Source: Linnemannia elongata (taxonomy: Eukaryota > Mortierellomycota > Mortierellomycetes > Mortierellales > Mortierellaceae). Taken from it: a stretch of DNA of 64,000 bases. Shown here one piece after another: positions 47,582-58,700 of this stretch. Position 1 is the first letter of the stretch. Every line of letters starts with the position of its first letter. The translations under genes were made by a program, and so were the position numbers. The notes under the pieces were generated by a model that had not been told where the DNA came from, made no database searches, and saw only the letters and a program-made list of their open reading frames with translations. The stretch spans positions 248,001 to 312,000 of the forward strand of contig JAXBDG010000016.1 of assembly GCA_036320915.1 (NCBI GenBank), written 5' to 3'.

Positions 47582-49290
47582 CGTAAACAACAAGTGCCAT
47601 GGTAGCATATGTAAAAATCAAAACCCCCTTTTTTTTATCATCATTCGCTCGTTGTTATTTTTGCCCTCTTAGGGATCGAAAAAATGTCCTCTTGTCACTC
47701 AGTCACCGCTGCACGCAAGACAGCCTGTCCACTCTCCTCTACTCACCCTTTCTTCCGATCCCCTCACAAAGAAATAAAAATGAAAAAGCCCTGCACACAG
47801 ACAGATGATCCATCCACCACTCTCCCCTTTTTTCGATTCAACTAAATTTATCGTACATCCTCTCTCTCTCCTTCTAACTTTGTCCTTTGTGGACTTACTT
47901 GCGAAATGAGGTATGCACATCGAAATGGCAGAACGGACCAAATGACGGACTGACAAAAGGAAGGAGAGAGGGGACAGAGAAAAAGTATCGCCTGTTTGTC
48001 GCAGAGCCAAGCCTTCGCTAATTACACTCTCTTTCCCCTGGCTTGTGCGTAATTCGATCACATTGAACCCCTCCCCTCGAATGCTTCGCCTAAAGAATTA
48101 TCAGGATCACACCTACTTTTTTCTATGGATGGGAAACATAGAAAGGTAATAACTCATTGTTATTGCTTATCCAACGAGTCAACACTTTCCTTCGTAACAA
48201 CACAGCCCTCATCAGAGCGAATGCAGACAGGGGCAGCCAAAACACGACATCATGCTGTCCAAGAAACCTTGGAGAATTGGTCTCACTCACACTCTGGAGC
48301 AATTTAATACCTTTTTCTTATGTCTTTTCGCAATTGATGCCCTTTTACTTGGGACACCCTCATTCCATATGCATATCCCATTTTGATGCTCCTAGAAATC
48401 CTGTCAAGATACCATCATCATCTTCACAAAATTAAAGCCCAACACTGGGTGATTCGATGGCGACTGTTTGTGTGACTTTCGCACTTATCCTTTCCACTGC
48501 ACTTTGAATTCGACACAATATTGTGCCACAAAAAAATTGTGTGCTGGGCTCATGCACTCCCATATGATAACTTACAAAAAAAAAGAGGGTTACTTAGTTC
48601 GAGTCCCATTCTTCACACGCAAGCCCTGGGGCCACAGTTCTTTTTTTATATATATTATTTCTTCATGTTCAATTGTATCTTGCGTTTTTTTACGGGAGAG
48701 GGAAGCTGTAGAAAAGCTCATAAAAAATTTCGAAGCAATTGCGTGTACCAGCCAGGCACAATGGGATGTCACAAGTTGTACATTTCCAACCAGTCGTTGC
48801 TCTGACATCCTCTCCGTCCGGGGCAGCATTTTTATCGACAGAGAAAGCAGTGTGGTCGTCATTCGACGAGTGGCAGGGGCGGATGTGATTGCACTTTGTT
48901 CTTCCTCCTCCTCGTTTTTGTTGTTGTTGTCGTTGTTATCCGTATCGGCTGTTGTGCGAGTGATAGCAAAAGGTCTCTTGTCGTCGTCGTCGTCGTCAAA
49001 CTTGTTGGTGGAAGGGGCGCTCATTGAAGGATTGGGCGAAGTAGGATAGGGGTCTAAGAGAATGGAATGGGATGAAGAAGGAAATGAATGAATTCAGGAC
49101 TGACGACGATGATCATCATGACTCAAACAACCAAAACGAACTCGTTCGGCGTATTGTTGTCTGATTCTTTTTTGTTAATCCTAGTCCGTTATCGAGAAAC
49201 ATGCGCGAATTTTAAAAAATCATTTTTCAACATCGAGTCTCCATAATTCTTCACCATTCAGTCTGTCCTTTGTTCGTCCTTTCTATCGCC
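47134..49290. other. 2.2-kb stretch without a convincing gene
   Basis: It holds a (CA)n repeat at 47547-47580 and pyrimidine-rich DNA. One frame on the minus strand (49024-48590, MSAPSTNKFDDDDDDKRPF...) has a plausible ATG but an acidic simple-repeat start and no recognised domain; it could be a 5' exon but I do not call it. Confidence 0.45.
47547..47580. repeat. (CA)n microsatellite
   Basis: About 17 uninterrupted CA units in non-coding DNA upstream of the MARVEL gene. Confidence 0.95.
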
Positions 49291-49295
49291 CAGGT

Positions 49296-50450
49296 GATCA
49301 TAGTGGCACAGAAAGTATTCTACTTACTGACGAAGATCTTGAGACAAGACTAAGATATCTTACTCGGCTGGTTTATCCAGCGATATCGGAAAAGAGCAAG
49401 GAAAGCCAAGACAAGATGGTGGCCAGGTTCAACAAGGCACACAAGCCTGTCGACTTTCCGAATGGCACCATGGCTATGGCAAGAGATGAACGCAGAGAAG
49501 GAACCACGGCTCTAAAGTTTGAAGAGCCTTTTATGGTTGGTGATAGGCATCATGGCAATTCATATATCTTGCTTGATGGCACAGGATCACCACTAACACG
49601 TCGCCATGCTCATTTTCAATTGAAGTATTATTAGCAACGCAGTTCACAGTCCCTGCTGTTAGTGAAGAAAAGAGTTCAGATTCAGACGCTACATCAGAAT
49701 CTTATGAGGTAGAAGCCATTCTCGATCATGCACAAGACGAGAAGAACACTCATATGTACCATTACTATGTGCGTTGGAAAGGTGATGGCCCTGAACATAA
49801 CAGCTGGATGCCATTCACAAACTTTGACAACATCCAAATAGCGCGTAACTATTGGCGTCAGCAGAGAAAACAATTGTTTCCTCCATATGTTCTGGATAAT
49901 GTATCCAACAAAGAGCAAGACAGTATCAAAAACAAGGGCACGTTGAACAAAAGAAAAAGGCTGACCACTGACGGTACCATGCCTGCTCAGATTGCTTCCT
50001 CATCTCAGATTCAAGACTTGCGAAGATCAAAACGCAACAGACTCTATGTTTTTTATTTTTTTTTACCCTATTTCTCCACATCTGAGAGGAAGTGAGCACA
50101 GACAACGTTGATATCACTTTCATTCACAATATGAGGTTTTGGTAACCATGCCTTTTGTCCTTCCACATTTTCGAGGTTTTGACTTTCATGTCTTTTACCT
50201 TCCTGTACCTTTATGAAGTTTTGTCTGCTTGGCCATTTATCATCGAGGTTTTGACCCATTGGTCTTTTCCCTCATTTCTGATTGTTTCAGTCTCAATGCA
50301 CGATGCGCGTGGGTTTTGTTGCTTTCCCACGTCCCTCATCTTTGTCTTCTCAGCCTGGGCTATTTTCTGGCCAGGGGGTTGATGAGATATAGGGTACTTT
50401 TATTTGACAAAGAATCTCTATAAATTTGTGCTCAATAAACCGGTCAACAA
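49296..50450 (+). mobile_element. Ty3/gypsy chromovirus remnant: integrase C-terminus with chromodomain
   Basis: Frame 49296-49634 matches the integrase tail of Ty3 elements: RLRYLTRLVYPAISEKSKES, KMVARFNKAHK, and later GPF-like EEPFMVGDRHHGNSYILLDG. After a stop and a frameshift, a chromodomain follows (about 49660-50095): YEVEAILDH, YHYYVRWKGDGPEHNSWMPF, NFDNIQIARNYW, with the aromatic residues that hold methyl-lysine. Chromodomains steer such elements to marked chromatin. Everything upstream (gag, protease, reverse transcriptase, RNase H) is missing. The following 350 bp contain imperfect repeats of GAGGTTTTGA and an AATAAA, possibly the start of an LTR. It is a 5'-truncated, inactive fragment. 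Confidence 0.8.
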
Positions 50451-51381
50451 CAACGACCTTCTTTCTCGTCCTGAATTTTGACTCTACTGGTGCGCCTTCT
50501 CCCTCCCCCTTTTCCCTGTCCGTCTCCTTTTTCTGTAACACTAGGGTTGCTACCATCAGACTTGCGTCCTGTGCTGCTATAATTGCCCTTCTTGTTGCTC
50601 CTGCTGCTGTTGTTGTGGTGTTGCCAGAGCCTTTGTCCTTGTTGTTCTTGGGCTTGTCCCTGGATACTTGCCGTTGGAGTTGCCAGACTTGGTTGAGTCA
50701 TGTTTGTCCTGATCCTTGTTGGGAGGCCTGTTGTGCTTCTTCTTGGCAGGAAAAACGGGCATTGATGGCGTCCAGGGCTGCTTTTCTCTCGGCGACGTCG
50801 GCAAGAGTAACCGCAGCGAGTTTGGGACGTAGGATCGCCCAGACCCATTTGTCGGTAGAGGATGTTTTGACGAGACTTGTTTGCTTGGGCTGTGATGTCC
50901 ACCTGCGAGGTATCGGATCGTGCTGGCGAGTGCAACTGCTCGGTCCTTCCATATGTTTTGACTGTGATCTTTGGCTGCCATGACAGCGAGGGTGTCCAGA
51001 GGGTGTGTGAGATGGGCCAGTTTGGATTGGATCCTGGCCAGTTCCGTCTCTGCGAAACTGTTGTGTGTTGAGCCCCTTATGTTGAACGTCCAGAAGTGGA
51101 TGGGATGGGCGTCGTATTTCATTCCTTCTACGAAGTGATAGTCGGACATCTCGATGAGTTTCTCAGCGGGGTGGAGCTTGGCTTTGAAAAAGTCCTTCTG
51201 AAGAGTAGATATCGAGGAGTGCTTTTGTAGGTACAATGAAGGCCAGTCGAGGTTTTTCAACAATGAGAGTGGGGTCGTCGGTGTTTGCGTTTCTGTGCTT
51301 GTTCTGCTCAATGGCTTCGGAAAGTTGATCCATCCGTGCCAAGAGGATGGCGAATTGCTCTTGAACAGATTCGTGCGACAT
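50450..51381 (-). pseudogene. Gag-like retroelement fragment with frameshifts
   Basis: Starting at ATG 51381 (MSHESVQEQFAILLARMDQL, a coiled-coil-like start), the protein sense continues in a second frame (LDWPSLYLQKHSSI, DFFKAKLHPAEKLIEM, LAHLTHPLDTLAVMAAKD) and then in a third (ILRPKLAAVTLADVAERKAA), so at least two frameshifts occurred. The P-S-L-Y ... D-F-F ... P-L/H-P-x-E-K and T-x-P-L-D layout resembles gag proteins of DIRS/Ty3-type elements in Mucoromycota. The C-terminal third is Gln/Ser/Thr-rich. It lies tail-to-tail with the chromodomain fragment on the other strand, so the two are probably separate insertions. Assignment is tentative. Confidence 0.5.
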
Positions 51382-51624
51382 TGAGACGGATCGATCGGTG
51401 GAGATCCGGTGATGTGTATCATGTGTTCCAACCGTGATTAAAAGAAAGTAGAGGGCAAGGTATCTGGAGGTCCCCCTTTTTATAGTAGCAAGCAATGATA
51501 CACACAGATGGAGTCCCTGGGAAGGAAGAATAATACGGGTTGTAGACACCGTGCACGCGACTCGTCTCATGGCCCCTGTAGTTCCTCACTTGCTAGGTTT
51601 ATTTTTTCGGTAGACTTTGTTATA

Positions 51625-51656
51625 TATATATATATAAAAAAAAAAAAAAAAAAAAA
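51625..51656. repeat. AT repeat followed by poly-A
   Basis: (TA)n of about 7 units passing into a run of about 21 A, between the gag-like fragment and the large minus-strand gene; could be a decayed insertion tail. Confidence 0.7.
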
Positions 51657-51699
51657 TGGGAACCTCTTATCATATTGGTTGCTTGGAGTTGTAACTAGA

Positions 51700-54600
51700 T
51701 TAATGGCTCAGGAGGTCCACCAACTTTTCGAGAGCTGTGGCCATTCTGGTCACGTCAGCACCCAGGGACTCGAGTTTCTTCTCCAGTGTAGCCACACCGC
51801 TCGAAAAGACCGCGGCGTCCAGAGAGTTTGTTGCTTTGGAGACTTCAGAAATGGCAGCTGTGACGGAAGAAGACGCTGCAGTGGCAATGGCGATGATGGG
51901 GTCGGATGCTTGGGCAGTGACAACAACCTTATCATCATCAACGTCGTCATCACTGACCACATTTAAAACCTCTTCCGGTTCGAGCTCTGGAAAGAGCGAC
52001 TTCTCATCCGCATATCGAATAGGCCTCTCCTCAAGGTTTCCTTCGCCATAGATAGGACATGGTGCATATCCGAGTGCGGCTGTCGTCTTCTTGCTCCGGC
52101 TTGAACTTTGCATCAGCAGGACCTTGAACCCATAGACCCGTCGGCAACTCAAATCGACTAGAGCCCAGGCATCCCACTTGAAAAGATCAGAGTCTCGATC
52201 TCTGATATGGACCTCCGTCACACCAGTTTGTTCAGCCTCGTAAACAATCAAGTTCAAGTCCTCGACCGAGAGTTTACGGTCTTGCCCTATATTAATGATG
52301 GTGTCAGACCCTTCATCACCTTTCTTGATGCGCATGACGCTCCTATATGCAGAGAAAACATCATGGATTTGAAGAAATAGGATGTCGTCTGAGGCTTTGG
52401 CTTCCAAGTAATCCCTTGGATCGTGGACATGTTCTTGGACAAAGACAAACTCTTGATCCTCGATATCCTTGAATGTGAGACGGATGCGGACAGGATGATG
52501 GAGCGCAATCATAGCGAAGCCCCTGCACATCGACTTCTGAGCCGCCTGGGCAGCATTGCGAAGGATATACGTCTCGAAGGAAATATCCACAGATTGAGTA
52601 GGTGCAATTGAGACTGGGAACTTTGTGTTGCCTAGACTCAAAGACCTGACATCCTTGTAGTCCTTGTCGCCCACAAATCGGTAGTGCGCGGTACAAGACA
52701 CCAGTGTCACATAGGTTTCGCTGGACGGCAGAGCCTTGTTGAAGATGCGGAGTGTGCCCTCGAACTGGTCATCCTCACCGTGCATGAATGGGCTAGGGTT
52801 GGCCTGCATCTTGTCCTGGGGGATCACTATCAACGGCAACTTGGTCCTCGCCTTGAACTCCCGCTGCTCTCGTAAGGGTGTATCTCTTGCAATGTGACCG
52901 ACATGGCGAATCCCGGGGAAGGTGTAAGGCTCCGCAGGCTTGTAGACTCGGAATCTTGACCGTGACAGTGTTTGGACCTCTCCTGACAATGATAGAGTCT
53001 CGATGTTGATAGGGACGGTCTTGACCGTCGCAGTGTCACTTGTAGCCACCTTGGAGGACAGCACAACCCCGTTAATGACACCAGCATCATCTAGAGTCCA
53101 CTCTCCCATCGAATACTCGCTCTCGTCCTGCACTGTCCTAAAGATCAAGGTCTTGCCTGTTTGTCGAACTATTGCGTTGACAGACTTGATCGCGTCGACA
53201 TCAAGCACTCGGAAAAAATAGGAGCTTCCGAAGTTGACTCTGCCTATACGGATGACCATCAAGGGCTGGGTGATCTCCTCATGAAGGCTGCTCCACCGGA
53301 TCAACTTGCCGACGCTAGCATATTGGTCGATATTGGTCGCCATATCCGTCTCCAAGACCTCGGCCCATTTGTTGATGTTGTTGCCATAACCAATAATGCC
53401 ATATGCATAGTCGAAAAAGCTCGTGTAAGGGTATTCACAGTGATGCACTGATCGGTGGTTGGAGAAGGCACATGGTGATTTTTGGCCACAGCAAGTGAAC
53501 GTGCCCTTGATCTCCGGGCTCTTGTGGAACGAGCATGCTCCGGCCCCATTGGCCGCTTCGCGGTACTCCTTGCCACACTGAAGGCAGGGCAAACGCTGCT
53601 CCGCCTCCCGCTCGCGGACCTCTGCGGCCAAGGCCTTGATAGTATCTGCAATGGCATTGCTAGAGTTCTCCTTGAGCAGAGTCTCGATCCGAGACTGGTT
53701 CTCTTCCAGGATATCCCCCACGTTCAACTGCATCTGATCCATGACTTGGTCGCTCATCGTCAGCTGCATCTTTTCTGCAAACTTCTCCACCAACTCTGGG
53801 TTGCACTATACGTGGTAAAGAAGAAGAACAACATCAGCATTAAAACATGTGAAGGACAGGTCGCAACATGCAAAGGCGCCATTCTCTTACATTGATCACA
53901 GACTGGCCACCATGAGTTGAAACAAAGATTTCTGCTTCCTTGTCCTGATTATCCACAGGCACAGAACGGGAAAGTACAGAAAGGTCTCCTGTTTGCTGGA
54001 TCTGCAAGCTGAGCATCAGATCCTGTGAGCAAGCCATGATCTTTTGAGCCATTTGAACAAAGTTTTGGCTGTTGGACATGTTGAGGCGTCTCGCAATGGC
54101 GCCTTGCTTGCGATAAGCCTGAATCAGCGAAGCGGCCGACTTCAAGGTGCTGATAGTCTTTTCGATCACAACCTTGAGCGGATCAATAGCCTCGACCTTC
54201 TCCAGGACGGTAATATTGCTGACCATAAAGTTGATACGCTCCAGCAGGTCCTCGCACTTTGCATCGGCATCCCTAGCCTTCTGCTCGATATCAATGATGA
54301 TCTAATAGAGAAAGAGTACGAAAAGCATCCATGGGTCAAAATCAAGGTCAGAACTGCGTTGTCCTATCAATACGTTGGTGAGCGACAAGCTGTAACACTA
54401 CCTTCAAAATGACAAACGCCGGTGCAATGAATGGCACTGACTTGCCAATGTCTACCAGCTTATCCGCCAGTTGGATGAGGTGATTCAGGGCAGGGTTCTT
54501 TTCAATGTTACTGATAATGTCTTGGGCCTGGCTACCTTCCAACATCTTCGTGGCAACCGCCACTCCTTGATCCAACATCGTCGAGCCAGTCGTCACAGTC

Positions 54601-55016
54601 TCTGTGACCGTGATGGCTACATCAATGCCCTTGTTGAAAGACTTTTTGTAAATGGAGTCTTCCTTATTGCTAGCCTGCAGCTCGTCGACCTGTTGCTGAA
54701 TTTCTTGGAAACCGGAGTGGACTGGCTGATCGATTTTGCTGCCACCCTCAACTACGCTGTTCGTGTTTTCATGCCCATGGCTCGCGGACTGCTGTCTTGG
54801 GAACTGGGCAGGAGGGACAGGATGTCTGCCAGGTGGGCTCGGGAAGTTGTTGCCCATATTAGGTGCTCCCAAAGGTGAGAGCTGTCCAGGAACAGGAGGG
54901 CCTTGAAATGGCCGGAATGGTTGTTGCTGTTGAAATGGCTGGAATGGTTGTTGCTGCTGAGATTGCCCTTTCGTGCTCTTTTTGAAACGCGGGTCAAAAC
55001 TGTTATTGTTCCACAT
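51700..55016 (-). CDS. 1043-residue protein of unknown function with a Cys/His cluster
   Basis: Three exons on the minus strand: 55016-54402, 54301-53891 and 53805-51700, GT-AG introns of 100 and 85 bp, all phase 0. Residues 1-75 are Gln/Pro/Phe-rich (repeats of QQQPFxPF). Residues 110-330 are helical with the segment LADKLVDIGKSVPFIAPAFV followed by ILKIIIDIEQKARDAD, reminiscent of helical-bundle N-terminal domains in fungal signalling proteins (tentative). Near residue 415 is CLQCGKEYREAANGAGACSF followed by H and then TFTCCGQKSPC, a CHORD-like arrangement of Cys and His. The rest is mixed beta-rich protein without a motif I know, ending in an acidic linker and a coiled coil (ATLEKKLESLGADVTRMATA). 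No disabling mutation is seen although it is surrounded by mobile DNA. No function is assigned. Confidence 0.7.
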
Positions 55017-55747
55017 TTCTAGTCGCGGGACAATGGACGGCAGAAGGGAAGATGATGACGAATTAGCAGAGCACCATGGTGTATTTTGGTAATTGTCGCC
55101 ATCAGCACTGTGCTATTAGCCCATTACCAAGAAGTTTCAATCCCAGTGGTTGTACTGCCAAGCGTGTGCGTCGATGCGGTGGGTGGGATCCAGAGATGAT
55201 TGCAAAAGAGAGGAGACGGAGAAAGCGATGTGTGAGAGGTGGCCCATCGTCTTAAATAATTTGAGCCACACATACAGTCTGCCAGGGGCACAGTCTGCCA
55301 GGGGCACAGTCTGCCAGGGGCACAGTCTGCCAGGGGCACAGTCTGCCAGGGGCAACAGCCTGCCAGGGGCAACAGTCTGTTCGTCTGGATTGACACGCAC
55401 CATATACGGCATGTCAAATAGGTCGTTGGCCTCGTTCCTGAAACGCAGACCGCGTTTAAGACGTGCGTTGTGAATCTCGACTTGTGATTGGTTAAATTGT
55501 GAGCTCCCTTAATAGACTTGAGAGTTGGGGGTACGAGATAATTCTAAACGTCATTTCTCGGTGTGTGGAGGACAATGGACGCCATAATTCTCTTATTGGC
55601 CAAGGGATAGCACTTGTCTTTTAAATAAAAAAATTCAGCTCGCATTTTGCTCAATCCTTTTCTTCTGCCAGTACTTTCATACACACTCCAAGTTCCCTTG
55701 TCAACACACACTCTACACCAAGCCTTCTCAGCACATGTAACCTCAAA
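55017..55747. other. Upstream region shared by the 1043-aa gene (-) and element copy C (+)
   Basis: Contains the 16-bp minisatellite, a TATA-like AAATAAAA stretch near 55622-55630 and, just before the copy C start, CACATGTAA (also present before copy A). ACGTCATTT occurs at 55548-55556 and is a possible partner of the TGACGT box at the right end. Confidence 0.5.
55275..55379. repeat. Tandem minisatellite, 16-bp unit
   Basis: Five identical head-to-tail copies of CAGTCTGCCAGGGGCA (55275-55354), then two 17-bp variants with an extra A and partial remainder to about 55379. No spacers between units. Confidence 0.95.
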
Positions 55748-58700
55748 ATGGGGTGCCGATCCCTTTGGAAATTTTTTGCAAGCAAAAAACACCAACCATC
55801 AATACGGTATCATCGACACTTGGCGAAAGGTCTACAGGAATGCCGCGTCAGGCACGCGCCGACAAACACGAATAACAAGGTCAGGGTGGACGTCATGGGC
55901 AGCATCTTCTCTACCATCCAATACGCGTACACGCATTGCTCTCGGGAGGCAGCCCATGCCCTGGTCCACAAGCGACTGAAGAAGCTGGCTAATCCCCTCA
56001 TCTCGGTACTCTACTTCGACGGCGACCCAACAACGGAAAAGGAATCTACTCATGACGAACGGGCAAAAGTCCGGCGTAAGGCTGAGGAGTTGGCTGACGA
56101 GAAGATCAACGAGTTTGAGGCGCGAATCAACAACGGGCAGAGAATACGGAAACAGCATTTTGTTGGGATCCAGAAGCAGCTCAGCAGGGCATTTCAGTGG
56201 AACAGCGAGGATCGTCTCTCCCTTATCGACTACCTGCGCGACCATCAGTGGATCGTCCAGCTATCGCCTTACGAGGCGGATGTCCACATCGCTGATGATT
56301 GCGCGCCGGGCGATATTGTCATCTCAGGCGACTCCGACCTCATAATCCACCCAACAGTGACTACAGTCTGGCGGCCTATTTCGGGTAGTCGATTTCTGGA
56401 GTATATCGTGGACGAGGTCTTGGCAGTACTCGGTATTGGTCGGCCTCAATTGGTGACCCTAGGAGTCGTCTCTCACAACGATTACAACAAGAATATCTAT
56501 GGACTCGGATGTGCTACAAATTACAAGATCATCAAGGACCTCCCCAAAGCTGGTATGTGTAATTAAGGCTTGCTTGTTTGTAACTCCTTATTTTTTTTAT
56601 TAGACTTATTGACCCAGATAATCCTTTTTATGCAACTAGAAACCGATGTGCCCAAGTTGGTCGCGGCATACCTTGCTGACTCCCGTGTGGTCATCAAGAA
56701 CACCGACCACCTGGACTTTCGCAACTCTATCAGGGTCTTTGTACAGCGTTTGCAGGAGGGTGTGAAAGCTCTCCCGGATCTTGATGCACACTCAGGCAAT
56801 AGGCTCAGGACGCGGTTCGAGGAGGCGATGAAGAAGTACCAAGAGCGAAAGAAGTCTGAGGTTGCAGCAACACTGGCGAAGAAAAGGTATCGTTTACCTC
56901 TTCCAACTTTTTAGCTTATTATCTCTTCATGCCTGCAGTGTTTTTTTACAGTTGATATTAATGCTGCTTTTGTAATATAGAGCATTGGTCGACCATCCAA
57001 GGAGACACAAAAGATCCCAACAATACAACCGTTACAGAACGATAGACCAACCGCCACCTACGGATGTCAAGCAGGGCAACGTCACCGCAATCCGTACTCG
57101 ACCCCGATATTCACCCAAACGACGATCCAAATCAAAAAAGCACGCACCCCCAAAAGCCATGACCCTCTACAAATGGAAGGCCTGGAAAAAGAAGCCCGAG
57201 ACTCCGGACGACACCTCAACCACTACTGATGCCAAGATCAAGGAGCTGAAGCCAAGGAAATACGTTCCCCCGAAAATCAAGTTGGAACTTCTCCGAAGTC
57301 TCAGCAGGGAACATCCCATTGTTTCCCTTGACGTCGGTACTCTGAGAGCCAACGTGCGTTCAGCACTCAAAGTCAAAGTCGAGCCGACTTCGAACGATGG
57401 AGCTGGATTACCGGACAAGGCTACTCCGACAATTGGAAATGGATCATTGGTGGAGGTGGGCAAGACTGTCGGCTTAGATATGGCGGTAGAGGCTGGCCTG
57501 ACCGAAGCATCAACAGTTCAGGTCGAAGCCGGTGTGGCAGAGAGGGTTGAGGTGGCCAACGCTGTAGTCGCTTGTCTGAGAGGCGCTGCTCGCCAAGCCT
57601 GCAAGGTCAAGAGACGGTGCCAGGGTATCTTTGGGAGGTACATCGAGCGAGTTACTGTGGGTGAGGTTTCTCCAGCAGACCGTCGGTTCTTAGACTTTAT
57701 CTGCCCCAGCATCCCTTCAAAGGACTTGACTAGTACGGATGGCGCTAACCAGAAACAGGACGATGACGACCACAAACTAGACCAACAGGAAGCCTTCATC
57801 GGTTGTTTTATGCGTTATCTGTACTCAGGCAAGACCCCTGCTGCTTCTTATACTGGCGCTTCGACGGCCTCTTCTGGCAAGGCTTCTAAGGTGGGACAGA
57901 GCGTTATGGAGTTTATTACACGCCTCAAGCAGTTGAAATCCTAGAGTCGCGCGGCCAAGCGTTGATGAAGGATGGTTCCGAGTACACTCCTGCCTCTATT
58001 GTCAGATCAGTTGCCACCCAGCTTGCAGTCGAGTTGAAGAGAATTTATCATCATGGAACTTTCGAGCTTCAGGAACAGGTAATTAGCATACTTAATGCAC
58101 CTTTTAATGACCTTAATATATTTGGAATGAATTGAAACAAGCTATTAACATCAACCAATCGCAATATACTTTTTACCATTGTAGCTCAAAGCCCAATGGG
58201 ATAGGGATCAGAAGGCAAAGCAGGAGGCTTCTGGTTTGGAGGAGGCACCCAAGGCGGAGCAGAAGGCGAAGTCAGGCAAGCATTCGACAACGGCCGAAAA
58301 GGACACCGCCCAGGACTCGAAAGCAGCCTCCGTCGATAAGGAATTGCTGCTAAAGATGAAAGCGAGCAATGGAGCCGAATCCAGTAAAAAGGTGGCGACG
58401 GTCGGTCCCGATATGGAGATTCACAGGAATTGGAGTGCAATCGAGAACTTCCTAAGGTTCAACCGGCGTTCTTCTAACCCACGAAGGGTTGTGCCAATAT
58501 CGTCTCAGGAGGACAGGTTTGTCTCTTTTTCTGAGAAGGAGATCCTTGCCTTTTTCTGGGGCAGACCCATCCTGCAAGCCGTTCTCAGAGAGTTCACAAG
58601 CGCCCAATACCCCTCTGGCGTTGCGTTGGATGATCTCTATGAATGGTTGGGAAAAGAGCCACCTGGATACCTCATCAAGCTCTTCCTATCGAATATTGAT

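Noticed and set aside
48590..48615. TTCGAGTCCC resembling a tRNA T-arm
   Set aside because: No matching acceptor, D or anticodon stems upstream; AAAA and TTTT runs break any cloverleaf.
49296..51381. One retroelement comprising the chromodomain and gag-like fragments
   Set aside because: They lie on opposite strands, tail to tail, and no internal retroelement parts link them.
55275..55379. Short CRISPR-like array
   Set aside because: Repeats are contiguous with no spacers, in a eukaryotic genome; a minisatellite.
57880..57935. Mini-intron that would repair the copy C frameshift
   Set aside because: The GTGGGA...AAGCAG segment it would remove encodes residues conserved with copy A (VGQSVMEFITRLK versus IGKAVDGFVAMLVK).
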